Below, piece by piece: positions 1 to 6,276 of a stretch of DNA of 11,017 nt (the stretch's first letter is position 1; each line of letters starts with the position of its first letter). The DNA is taken from NCBI GenBank assembly GCA_946481195.1, contig CAMLNG010000078.1:1-11017 (forward strand). The letters are read 5' to 3'. The notes under the pieces are model-generated. The model made no database searches. It saw only the letters and a program-made list of their open reading frames with translations, and had not been told where the DNA came from. The translations under genes and the position numbers were made by a program. The stretch is from an uncultured Chromatiaceae bacterium (GTDB lineage Bacteria; Pseudomonadota; Gammaproteobacteria; Enterobacterales; Alteromonadaceae).

Positions 1-1103
1 GCGCTCTCCAGCAGAAGCTGGTGTTTGCTGATCTGGAGCAGTTTTATCAGCTGGCGCGGCTGTGCTGGGTCAAAAACGAGACTGACTATGACAAATTCGA
101 CCGCGCCTGCGCCGAATACTTCGACGGCATGGAGCAGCTGGATTTACTCAGCGCTATTCCGGATGACTGGCTGACACCCGGGTTTTTGCGCCAGTTATCG
201 GCGGAAGACAAAGCAGCACTGCAAAGCCTTGGCGGCCTGGAAGCGTTACTCAAGGCGTTTCGGGAACGGCTGGCCGAACAGGAAGCGCGCCACGCCGGCG
301 GTAATAAATGGATTGGCACCGGCGGCACTTCGCCATTTGGCGCTTATGGCTTTCACCCGGAAGGTATCCGCATCGGCCAGCAGGGCAGCGGTGCCCGGCG
401 GGCAGTTAAAGTCTGGGACCAGCGCCAGTTTCAAAGTCTTTCCAGTGATGAAGTACTGAATAACCGCAGTCTGCAGCTAGCACTTCGGCAGTTACGGCGT
501 TTTGCCAGAAGCGGCGCGCAGAGTGAGCTGGATTTAAACGACACTATCAGCGCAACGTCCAAACAAGGCGGGCTGCTTGATTTACGTTATCAACGTGAGC
601 GGCACAATGCGGTGAAGTTATTGCTGCTGTTTGATATCGGTGGCTCGATGGATGATTACATCCATGAATGCCGCCAATTGTTTAATGCCGTGCGGGCTGA
701 ATTTAAGCATCTGGAATTTTTTTATTTTCATAATTGTGTTTATGAAACGCTGTGGCGGGATGAAAAGCGCCGGCCGCAGGATGCGATAGCAACTACGCAG
801 CTTCTTCACACCTATAGCCATGATTACAAACTGATTTTTGTCGGTGATGCCACGATGGGACCTTACGAAATCAGCTATCCCGGCGGCAGTGTAGAGCATT
901 TTAACAGTGAGGCCGGTGAGGTCTGGCTGAAACGGCTGTTGGCACAATTTCCGCAAGCAGTCTGGCTGAATCCGCAGCCCGAAAACTGGTGGCCGCATTA
1001 TGCTTCAATAGACCAAATTTACCAGCTTTGTTCAGGCCGGATGTTTGGTCTGACATTGGAAGGTTTAGCGAGTGCTATCAATCAGTTAAAGCTTAAATAT
1101 TAA
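1..1103 (+). CDS. CoxE-like VWA domain protein, 5' end outside window
   Basis: The reading frame is open to the left edge (first full codon at 3), and the GTG at 21 lies inside conserved N-terminal family sequence (VFADLEQFYQLARL), so the true start is upstream. Counting from that GTG, a GTGGTSPFGAYGFHPEGIRIG-like signature sits near residues 98-119 and marks the COG3825/CoxE-like branch. The VWA domain starts around residue 198, with a metal-site (MIDAS) motif DIGGSM at D205 (DxGxS in place of the classic DxSxS). The C-terminus (WLNP near the end, then SGRMFGLTLEGL) also fits the family. Known for the family: members usually sit beside a MoxR-type AAA+ ATPase and are thought to act with it as a cytoplasmic chaperone-like pair on metal-containing or membrane targets. 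The ATPase gene would be expected just left of the window. The exact client is unknown. The RDD gene follows after only 45-66 bases on the same strand. Confidence 0.88.
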   Translation, partial: ALQQKLVFADLEQFYQLARLCWVKNETDYDKFDRACAEYFDGMEQLDLLSAIPDDWLTPGFLRQLSAEDKAALQSLGGLEALLKAFRERLAEQEARHAGGNKWIGTGGTSPFGAYGFHPEGIRIGQQGSGARRAVKVWDQRQFQSLSSDEVLNNRSLQLALRQLRRFARSGAQSELDLNDTISATSKQGGLLDLRYQRERHNAVKLLLLFDIGGSMDDYIHECRQLFNAVRAEFKHLEFFYFHNCVYETLWRDEKRRPQDAIATTQLLHTYSHDYKLIFVGDATMGPYEISYPGGSVEHFNSEAGEVWLKRLLAQFPQAVWLNPQPENWWPHYASIDQIYQLCSGRMFGLTLEGLASAINQLKLKY

Positions 1104-1107
1104 GCCC

Positions 1108-1136
1108 TTGCTGCATTGAACCCGCATTGTTAGTAT
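1108..1136 (+). promoter_or_regulatory. weak sigma70-like promoter candidate for the RDD gene
   Basis: TTGCTG at 1108-1113 and TAGTAT at 1131-1136 are separated by 17 bases, just after the VWA stop codon. Three of six -35 bases and four of six -10 bases match consensus. Read-through from the VWA gene is an equally good explanation for expression of the RDD gene. Confidence 0.25.
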
Positions 1137-1138
1137 CG

Positions 1139-1154
1139 TCTCATTCCGATGAGA
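1139..1154 (+). promoter_or_regulatory. short hairpin covering the first RDD start codon
   Basis: TCTCAT (1139-1144) and ATGAGA (1149-1154) are perfect 6-bp arms around a TCCG tetraloop. The right arm contains the first possible ATG (1149). In RNA this could hide that start codon, favouring the ATG at 1170 or damping translation. It is short enough to be chance. Confidence 0.3.
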
Positions 1155-2207
1155 ATTGAGCCAGCCCCAATGCGTGAAAATAAATACGAACTGCCGGCCA
1201 CGCCGCCGCCGCAAGGTGAAACCGGCGCGCCCCTGACCCGGCAGGAACGCCGTGAAATTGTCACGCCATATGCGTTTGAAGTTTGCCCGAATCTGCTGGG
1301 CGTGCCGACTGCGCACCCACTGCGCCGAGCTATTGCGATGGGCATTGATGGCATCATTATCTCGGGGCTTGCGAAAGCAAGTTTACTGCTGATTCTGCCA
1401 GTGATGACTTATCTTATCTGGTTCCGGCTACAGGCTAAGAAATTTAATCATGTGCTGGTATTGCTGCTGGCCACGGCGTTTTTGGTGGCGTCTGCCACCT
1501 GGATGCCGGAACTGATTGTCGAAGAGGACGCAGAGCAAAAAGTTGGAGAAATGAGCTTAAGTTCCGATCAGGCGATGCTGTTGGCGGCAACAGCACTGAA
1601 AATTCAGGCAGAAAGCTGCGAACTGAGTTGTATGAAAAAAGAGCTGGAAAAAACCGCCAGGATGCTGCGAAAGGCCGGGGTCAACAAAGTCGCAGCGGTT
1701 GAGATGATGGATGGTTTAGTGCAAGGCACTGATTTTCCGTCCGAACAATGGCCGCTTTACCGTGATGCGCTGCTTGAAGATTTACCTGTAGTTTCGCCGC
1801 CGAAAGTCGCGGAAGCTAAAGCTGCCCAGCCGGCGCCAGAAGCCTTACCCTGGTATCTGCCGGATGAAAACACCCATAGTGTGGTGGCCTGGGTCAAGGG
1901 GATATTTGAAGATCTGGGTATCGGCGTCGGTTGGGCGGTATTCTATTTTACAGCCACTATTGCCTGGTGCCATGGCCAGACTATTGGAAAAAAGTTGATG
2001 CGGATCAAAGTGATCCAGCTGGATGGCAAAGAGCTGAATCTGTTTGGCGCTTTCAGCCGGCAAGGCGGATACGGTGCAGGGATTGCGACGGGGTTACTTG
2101 GTTTTCTGCAGATACTTTGGGACCCGAACCGGCAGGCGATCCAGGACAAAGTCGCATCGACAGTGGTGATCCGGCTTGGCAAAGAAAAGCGGCCGCTGAC
2201 GCATTAA
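1149..2207 (+). CDS. RDD family membrane protein with split RDD domain
   Basis: The 352-residue product carries the two halves of an RDD domain far apart. The first half has LRRAIAMGID (residues 58-67, with Arg59/60 and Asp67) leading into hydrophobic segments at about 61-92 and 101-119. The second half has a hydrophobic segment near 261-274, then GQTIGKKLMRI (276-286) and DPNRQAIQDKVAST (325-338), which are typical RDD C-terminal signatures. Between them lie roughly 140 mostly polar residues (about 120-260) with a charged, probably helical stretch containing two Cys and a Pro/Ala-rich linker. RDD proteins are inner-membrane proteins of mostly unknown role; transport or ion homeostasis has been suggested for some. 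The start is uncertain: ATG 1149 has no Shine-Dalgarno and lies inside a small hairpin, while the in-frame ATG at 1170 (345 residues) has only a weak GAG at 1158-1160. It may be co-transcribed with the upstream VWA gene. Confidence 0.85.
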   Translation: MRIEPAPMRENKYELPATPPPQGETGAPLTRQERREIVTPYAFEVCPNLLGVPTAHPLRRAIAMGIDGIIISGLAKASLLLILPVMTYLIWFRLQAKKFNHVLVLLLATAFLVASATWMPELIVEEDAEQKVGEMSLSSDQAMLLAATALKIQAESCELSCMKKELEKTARMLRKAGVNKVAAVEMMDGLVQGTDFPSEQWPLYRDALLEDLPVVSPPKVAEAKAAQPAPEALPWYLPDENTHSVVAWVKGIFEDLGIGVGWAVFYFTATIAWCHGQTIGKKLMRIKVIQLDGKELNLFGAFSRQGGYGAGIATGLLGFLQILWDPNRQAIQDKVASTVVIRLGKEKRPLTH

Positions 2208-2221
2208 GCATGCCCGGGAAC

Positions 2222-2252
2222 AGGCAGTCGGCACTGGCTACTGCCTTTGTGT
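2222..2252 (+). terminator. possible terminator of the RDD gene
   Basis: AGGCAGT (2222-2228) and ACTGCCT (2240-2246) form a perfect 7-bp stem with an 11-base loop, followed by the T-rich but interrupted run TTGTGTTT. It begins 15 bases after the RDD stop. The imperfect U-tract makes it a weak or partial terminator. Confidence 0.45.
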
Positions 2253-2264
2253 TTGCAGCTGAGG

Positions 2265-2270
2265 TATACT
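2265..2270 (+). promoter_or_regulatory. -10-like element upstream of the FabH-like gene
   Basis: TATACT matches five of six bases of the sigma70 -10 consensus and lies 62 bases before the start codon, just after the possible RDD terminator. No convincing -35 is seen at 17 bases (TGCCTT), so the promoter may need an activator or may be false. Confidence 0.3.
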
Positions 2271-2332
2271 GCAATTTTTCTAACCCATCCGACCAGATCC
2301 AACCTTCTTGATCCGGCGTAGTGGAGCACCTC

Positions 2333-3454
2333 ATGAAATCAATTCTGATCACCGGGTCCGGTGTTTTTACGCCTGAAGCAACCGTCAGTAACGAAGAACT
2401 GGTTGCCAGCTTTAATCAGTATGTCGATTTATTTAATGCCGAAAACGCTGAAGCCATTGCGGCTGGCGAAGTCACTGCGCTGGAGTATTCCAGCTGCGAA
2501 TTTATTGAAAAAGCTTCAGGCATCAAGTCCCGTCATGTGTTGTACAAAGAAGGCATTCTGGACCCGCAGGTGATGCAACCGGTCTTTCGCCGCCGGGGCG
2601 AAGATGAACTGCCGGAAATGGTTGAAATGGCGTTAGCTGCGGCAAAAGAAGCCATTGCTCAGGCCGGCAAAACACCAGACCAAATTGATTTAATCATTTG
2701 CGCAGCATCAAACCTGCAACGGCCTTATCCGGCCTTATCGATTGAATTGCAACAGCAATTGGGTGCCAAAGGTTATGCCTTTGATATGAATGTGGCCTGT
2801 TCCAGTGCCACTTTTGCTATCAGCAATGCAGTCAATGCGATCCGCGGCGGTACCGCCTCTGTGGTGTTAGTTGTCAATCCGGAATTTGCTTCGCCGCAGG
2901 TCAATTACACCAGTCGCGACAGCCATTTTATTTTCGGCGATGTCTGTAGCGCGACTATCATTGAAGCCGCGGACACTGCGACGGCAGACAACAGTTTTGA
3001 AATTGTTGGTATGCGGTTAAAAACCGAATTCTCCAACAATATCCGCTGCGATGTTAGCTATGTTGAACACTGCTACCCGGACGCCGAGCCGTTAGTGCCG
3101 TTTTTCCGCCAGCAAGGCCGTAAAGTGTTTAAAGAGTTGTTGCCACTGGTGGCTGAAGTGATTGAAGGCGAAATGGCAGCCTGTGGCCTGACTGCGCAGG
3201 ATCTGAAGCGCCTGTGGCTGCACCAGGCCAATATCAATATGAATATCTTCGCGGTGCGCAAGATTCTGGGCCGTGAACCTGAGCCAGGTGAAGCGCCTTT
3301 AGTGCTGGATACCTATGCCAATACCGCATCAGCCGGTTCTATTATTGCTTTCCATCAGAACAAACAGGGGCTTGCGATCAATGACCACGCCGTGTTGTGT
3401 TCGTTTGGCGCCGGCTATTCCATCGGTTGCCTGATATTAAAACGCGCACGCTGA
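2333..3454 (+). CDS. beta-ketoacyl-ACP synthase III (FabH-like, long form)
   Basis: This is a 373-residue thiolase-fold condensing enzyme of the KAS III type, which joins an acyl-CoA primer to malonyl-ACP in the cytoplasm. The full catalytic triad is visible: Cys156 in NVACSSATF, His297 in WLHQANIN, and Asn330 in YANTASAGS. The start is ATG 2333, because GGAG at 2323-2326 sits 6 bases upstream; an in-frame GTG at 2321 overlaps that Shine-Dalgarno and is rejected. The protein is clearly longer than housekeeping FabH (about 317 residues), with extra N-terminal sequence (about residues 20-80) that includes EFIEKASGIKSRHV. From memory this long form resembles Pseudomonas aeruginosa PA3286, reported to use octanoyl-CoA from beta-oxidation to feed fatty-acid synthesis. 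The substrate here is therefore inferred, not shown. No other fatty-acid genes are adjacent, so it is probably monocistronic, ending at the hairpin terminator at 3486-3524. Confidence 0.9.
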   Translation: MKSILITGSGVFTPEATVSNEELVASFNQYVDLFNAENAEAIAAGEVTALEYSSCEFIEKASGIKSRHVLYKEGILDPQVMQPVFRRRGEDELPEMVEMALAAAKEAIAQAGKTPDQIDLIICAASNLQRPYPALSIELQQQLGAKGYAFDMNVACSSATFAISNAVNAIRGGTASVVLVVNPEFASPQVNYTSRDSHFIFGDVCSATIIEAADTATADNSFEIVGMRLKTEFSNNIRCDVSYVEHCYPDAEPLVPFFRQQGRKVFKELLPLVAEVIEGEMAACGLTAQDLKRLWLHQANINMNIFAVRKILGREPEPGEAPLVLDTYANTASAGSIIAFHQNKQGLAINDHAVLCSFGAGYSIGCLILKRAR

Positions 3455-3485
3455 GTGTCGTTGGTACGATAAACCGTGAAGAAAT

Positions 3486-3524
3486 AAAAAAACGGCAACC
3501 CAGACCAGGTTTGCCGTTTTTTTT
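3486..3524. terminator. bidirectional rho-independent terminator
   Basis: CGGCAA (3493-3498) pairs with TTGCCG (3511-3516) around a 12-base loop. Seven A's precede the stem and eight T's follow it, so it has a U-tract on either strand and the A/T flanks extend the stem. It ends the FabH-like gene on the + strand and the convergent early-set gene on the - strand, whose stop is 6 bases away. Confidence 0.9.
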
Positions 3525-3529
3525 ACCGG

Positions 3530-3832
3530 TTACAGCCGCAGCAGTGAATTCTGCTCATAAGAAACCGGTGATGGCACATAATCGTCTGCCTGTTCGTCAT
3601 TGCGCCAGTCGTTATGGCCCAGCCGATAGCGGAATTGATAACTGCTGTCTTTCGGCAAGGTCAGGGTCAGGCTGAAATCGCCATTTTTTTGCTTTTTCAT
3701 TGCATTGTCCTGCCAGTCGTTAAACTCACCGACTAACACTACCGACTCTGCACTGGCTGCTTGCTCTGCCGCGACGACAAAAGTCACTTTACAGGCTGGT
3801 TTAGTTTTCAGGTATTGTTTGCTGATTGCCAT
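3530..3832 (-). CDS. solitary isoamylase early-set (AMPK-beta/CBM48-like) domain protein
   Basis: The 100-residue product is essentially one early-set beta-sandwich domain. GEFNDW (35-40), the strand pair around FSLTLTLP (53-60), FRYRL (67-71), and W76 followed by NDEQADDYVP (78-87) match the pattern shared by isoamylase N-terminal domains and the AMPK beta glycogen-binding module. There is no signal peptide or membrane segment, so it should be cytoplasmic. In larger enzymes this domain binds or positions alpha-glucans; whether the free-standing version binds glycogen is unknown, and no glycogen gene is nearby. The start is well supported: on the coding strand a GGAG lies 6 bases before the ATG. 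It converges on the FabH-like gene and shares its terminator. It probably has its own promoter in the gap before it, but no clear one was found. Lys/Gln-rich and small, it is not a truncated branching enzyme, since no catalytic domain remains follow it. Confidence 0.85.
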   Translation of the reverse strand: MAISKQYLKTKPACKVTFVVAAEQAASAESVVLVGEFNDWQDNAMKKQKNGDFSLTLTLPKDSSYQFRYRLGHNDWRNDEQADDYVPSPVSYEQNSLLRL

Positions 3833-4153
3833 GATTCACTCCGTTATGCTGAAAAGATCCAGGTGCCCGACCATACCTTGAGTTTTGGGCGATATGGCAA
3901 AACTAGCATAGTCTGTTTGACAACAACATGACACGAGACCGCGAACACGACTGAAAACGTATGCGTGCCCGGTGGAGGATTTTCCGGCAATAGCCCGTCG
4001 CCCTTGGTAAGGTGCGGTCTGGCGTAAAGTCTTTGAGGATGACCGGTATTCGGCTCTCGCAGCTGAAATTTTTGGTTTTGTCTGCCATCAGCCGTTGCAT
4101 AAAAAACGGGCGCTGAAATTGCGCCCGGATTTATTATTGCAACTTGGTGCGGA
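3833..4153. other. 321-base intergenic gap, largely unassigned
   Basis: Besides the sdaA terminator (4101-4127) and the Shine-Dalgarno of the early-set gene, I find no recognisable element. An inverted repeat GTTTTG (3882-3887) / CAAAAC (3898-3903) lies about 50-70 bases upstream of the early-set start. A -35/-10-like pair on the minus strand (GTGTCA, 18 bases, TATGCT) precedes it but is weak. Open frames of 111 and 65 codons on the minus strand have no family resemblance, no Shine-Dalgarno, and one begins right after the terminator, so they are not called as genes. Confidence 0.5.
4101..4127 (-). terminator. rho-independent terminator of sdaA
   Basis: Read on the minus strand, CGGGCGC and GCGCCCG are perfect 7-bp arms around a 7-base loop, followed by six T's (A's at 4101-4106). 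It starts 27 bases after the sdaA stop codon. Confidence 0.93.
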
Positions 4154-5536
4154 TTAACACTCAATAATGTTGACCGCAAGGCCGCCGCGTGAAGTTTCTT
4201 TGTATTTGCTTTGCATATCGCGCCCGGTGTCCCACATGGTTTTAATCACTTTATCCAGCGACACTTTATGCTCACCGGTACCACGTAGCGCCAGACGTGA
4301 GGCGTTAATGGCTTTGACGGCGCCCATCGCATTGCGTTCAATGCACGGCACCTGCACCAGGCCACCCACAGGATCACAGGTGAGGCCCAAATTATGTTCC
4401 ATACCGATTTCAGCCGCGTTTTCGACATTATCGACCGAGCCGCCGAGAATTTCGGTTAAAGCGCCGGCCGCCATCGAGCAGGCCACGCCGACTTCACCCT
4501 GGCAGCCGACTTCTGCGCCGGAGATAGAGGCGTTTTTCTTGTACAAAATGCCGATAGCCGCTGCAGTCAGTAAATAACGCGTATAGATATCCGGCGTGAC
4601 TGGCTGGATAAATTTGTCGTAATACATCAGCACAGCCGGAATAATACCGGCGGCGCCATTGGTCGGTGCTGTCACCACGCGGCCACCGGCAGCGTTTTCT
4701 TCGTTGACGGCGAGTGCAAACAAATTGACCCAGTCCATCACCTGCAGCGGATCTGAGCTTTTCTCGGCGCAAAGGCGACGATACAACGCCGGGGCGCGGC
4801 GTTTGACTTTGAGGCCACCGGGTAAAATGCCTTCGGTTTTCATGCCGCGTTGCACGCAGTTGTACATGGTTTGCCAAATCAGGCCGAGTTCGGTTTCAAT
4901 TTGGCTTTCACTGCGCAGCACTTTTTCGTTTTCCATCATCAGCGCGGCAATCGACAGGCCATTTTCTTTACAGAGCTTCAGCAACTCAGCACCGCTGTTA
5001 AACGGAAACGGCGGTGGATTATCGGCAGCAAACTGGCTGGCGGCTTTTTTCTCGTTGGCAAAGTCTTCGGCTTTGACAATAAAACCGCCGCCAATCGAAA
5101 AGTAAATTTCGCTGAACACAATTTCCTTGTTGGCATCATAAGCAATCAGCTCCATGCCATTGCTGTGTTCTTTTAAAGTTTTGCGCCGGTGGAACACAAT
5201 GGCGCCTTCGCGGGCGAAGTTCACCACATGACCGGATGCTAAAGTAATTTGTTCCTGTTCGTCCACTTGCTTCAGGATGCCCGGCACCAGATCCGGGTCA
5301 CAATTTTCCGGTAAATAACCACAGAGGCCGAGGATCACTGCCTTGCCGGTGCCGTGGCCAATACCGGTCTGGCCTAAAGAGCCATAGAGTTCGGTCTTAA
5401 TACTGGCAACGTCGTGCAGCCGGCCGCTGGCGGCAAGATTTTCGGTAAATAATTTGGCGGCACGCATCGGGCCTACAGTGTGAGAGCTGGATGGGCCTAT
5501 GCCGATACTGAACATGTCAAAAGCGCTGATAATCAT
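4154..5536 (-). CDS. sdaA: L-serine ammonia-lyase (iron-sulfur, single-chain)
   Basis: The 460-residue enzyme converts L-serine to pyruvate and ammonia in the cytoplasm. The beta (regulatory-like) domain opens with the family signature [17 protein letters not shown] (residues about 11-27); the catalytic alpha domain holds the cluster site. Cluster cysteines are Cys345 (EVGCQGEVG), Cys387 (GLTCDPVGG) and Cys398 ([10 protein letters not shown]). The protein ends in IIEC, so Cys460 is the last residue. This agrees with the Legionella pneumophila enzyme, where three cysteines plus the C-terminal cysteine (a tail-in-mouth arrangement) hold the [4Fe-4S] cluster, here shifted by two residues. Length is close to E. 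coli SdaA (454). The Shine-Dalgarno is weak (AAAGACCACCCT before ATG), but no better start exists because the N-terminal motif is already complete. It lies downstream of pabB and nudL in the same order as in E. coli, with a 167-base gap and its own promoter candidate and terminator. The enzyme should be sensitive to oxygen. Confidence 0.96.
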   Translation of the reverse strand: MIISAFDMFSIGIGPSSSHTVGPMRAAKLFTENLAASGRLHDVASIKTELYGSLGQTGIGHGTGKAVILGLCGYLPENCDPDLVPGILKQVDEQEQITLASGHVVNFAREGAIVFHRRKTLKEHSNGMELIAYDANKEIVFSEIYFSIGGGFIVKAEDFANEKKAASQFAADNPPPFPFNSGAELLKLCKENGLSIAALMMENEKVLRSESQIETELGLIWQTMYNCVQRGMKTEGILPGGLKVKRRAPALYRRLCAEKSSDPLQVMDWVNLFALAVNEENAAGGRVVTAPTNGAAGIIPAVLMYYDKFIQPVTPDIYTRYLLTAAAIGILYKKNASISGAEVGCQGEVGVACSMAAGALTEILGGSVDNVENAAEIGMEHNLGLTCDPVGGLVQVPCIERNAMGAVKAINASRLALRGTGEHKVSLDKVIKTMWDTGRDMQSKYKETSRGGLAVNIIEC

Positions 5537-5571
5537 AGGGTGGTCTTTTTTGCCTTATTAGAATGAGCCAG

Positions 5572-5601
5572 ATTGTACCGGATGTGCCGGCATTGTGTAA
5601 C
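5572..5601 (-). promoter_or_regulatory. sigma70 promoter candidate for sdaA
   Basis: On the minus strand TACAAT (5572-5577, five of six) is preceded at 18 bases by GTTACA (5596-5601, four of six; the register TTACAC with 17 bases is also possible). It would give a leader of about 30 bases before the sdaA ATG and lets sdaA be expressed apart from pabB-nudL. Confidence 0.5.
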
Positions 5602-5703
5602 TGATGCTGTCACTGGTCAGTGCTGCTTACAAAATGAGAGTAAAAGTTGCTTTGATTAACCGGGGGCAAAGGAATTGTCTGCTGAGATTTAACCTATTGA
5701 CGA

Positions 5704-6276
5704 CTAACGCACAGGCGCTGCGACCTGTTGCGCCAGCAGATACAAAATTTCTGCACTGGCGCCCCAGATTAGATGCTGTTGCCAGGGAATAAAATGCAGG
5801 CGCTGTTGCCGGCCCCGGAGCGGCCAGATTTCGGTTTGGCGGCGCCTTGCCGACAGCGCTTCAGCAAGCGGCAACAACAATACCGAATCCACTTCATCTG
5901 GCTGCAGCTGCAGGGCTGGCAGGTGCGGTAACAGTCCAAGCCAGGGCTGCACGATAAACCCGGTTGAGGTATTAATCGCAGGCAGCTGGCCCAGTAGCCG
6001 GACCTGCGCTGCGCTAATGCCGGTCTCTTCAAATGTTTCGCGCAGCGCCGCCGCGGCACTGCTTTCGCCGGTTTCTATCCGGCCGCCGGGAAAACTGAGC
6101 TGACCGGGATGATGGCGTAAGTGCAAAGCCCGGCGCGTCATTAACAACGTCCATTCGCCATTGTGGCGAAACAGCGGTATTAAAACCGCAGCGTTAGCGG
6201 CCCCTGTGGTTTTTCCTTGGGGGGGCACTTGCAGCAGATAACGGCTTAGCCAATGGTCGGTCGAAGATGTGCTCAT
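5704..6276 (-). CDS. nudL: CoA pyrophosphatase, Nudix hydrolase
   Basis: The 190-residue cytoplasmic enzyme belongs to the NudL/YeaB branch, which splits coenzyme A and its derivatives into 4'-phosphopantetheine and 3',5'-ADP in CoA turnover. The CoA-specific signature runs over residues 44-65 (LLMTRRALHLRHHPGQLSFP, then GG). It leads directly into a complete Nudix box at 65-87: G65, E71, R79-E80, E83-E84, G86-I87; only the hydrophobic position after RE is replaced by Thr81. Length matches E. coli NudL (192). Its ATG overlaps the pabB stop as ATGA, with AAGG 6 bases upstream, so translation is probably coupled to pabB. No clear terminator follows; read-through into sdaA is possible. Confidence 0.95.
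   Translation of the reverse strand: MSTSSTDHWLSRYLLQVPPQGKTTGAANAAVLIPLFRHNGEWTLLMTRRALHLRHHPGQLSFPGGRIETGESSAAAALRETFEETGISAAQVRLLGQLPAINTSTGFIVQPWLGLLPHLPALQLQPDEVDSVLLLPLAEALSARRRQTEIWPLRGRQQRLHFIPWQQHLIWGASAEILYLLAQQVAAPVR

Noticed and set aside
2321..2332. GTG start for the FabH-like gene
   Set aside because: It overlaps the GGAG that serves ATG 2333, and the extra residues VEHL are not part of the family N-terminus.
3844..4179. 111-codon minus-strand open frame in the sdaA/early-set gap (and a 65-codon one at 3903-4100)
   Set aside because: No family resemblance, no ribosome binding site, overlap with the end of sdaA and with its terminator, and an amino-acid mix typical of non-coding DNA.
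5620..5660. CACTGGTCAGTG near-palindrome between nudL and sdaA as a terminator or operator
   Set aside because: Arms of only 5 bp around a two-base centre and no T-run on the nudL strand; too weak to call.
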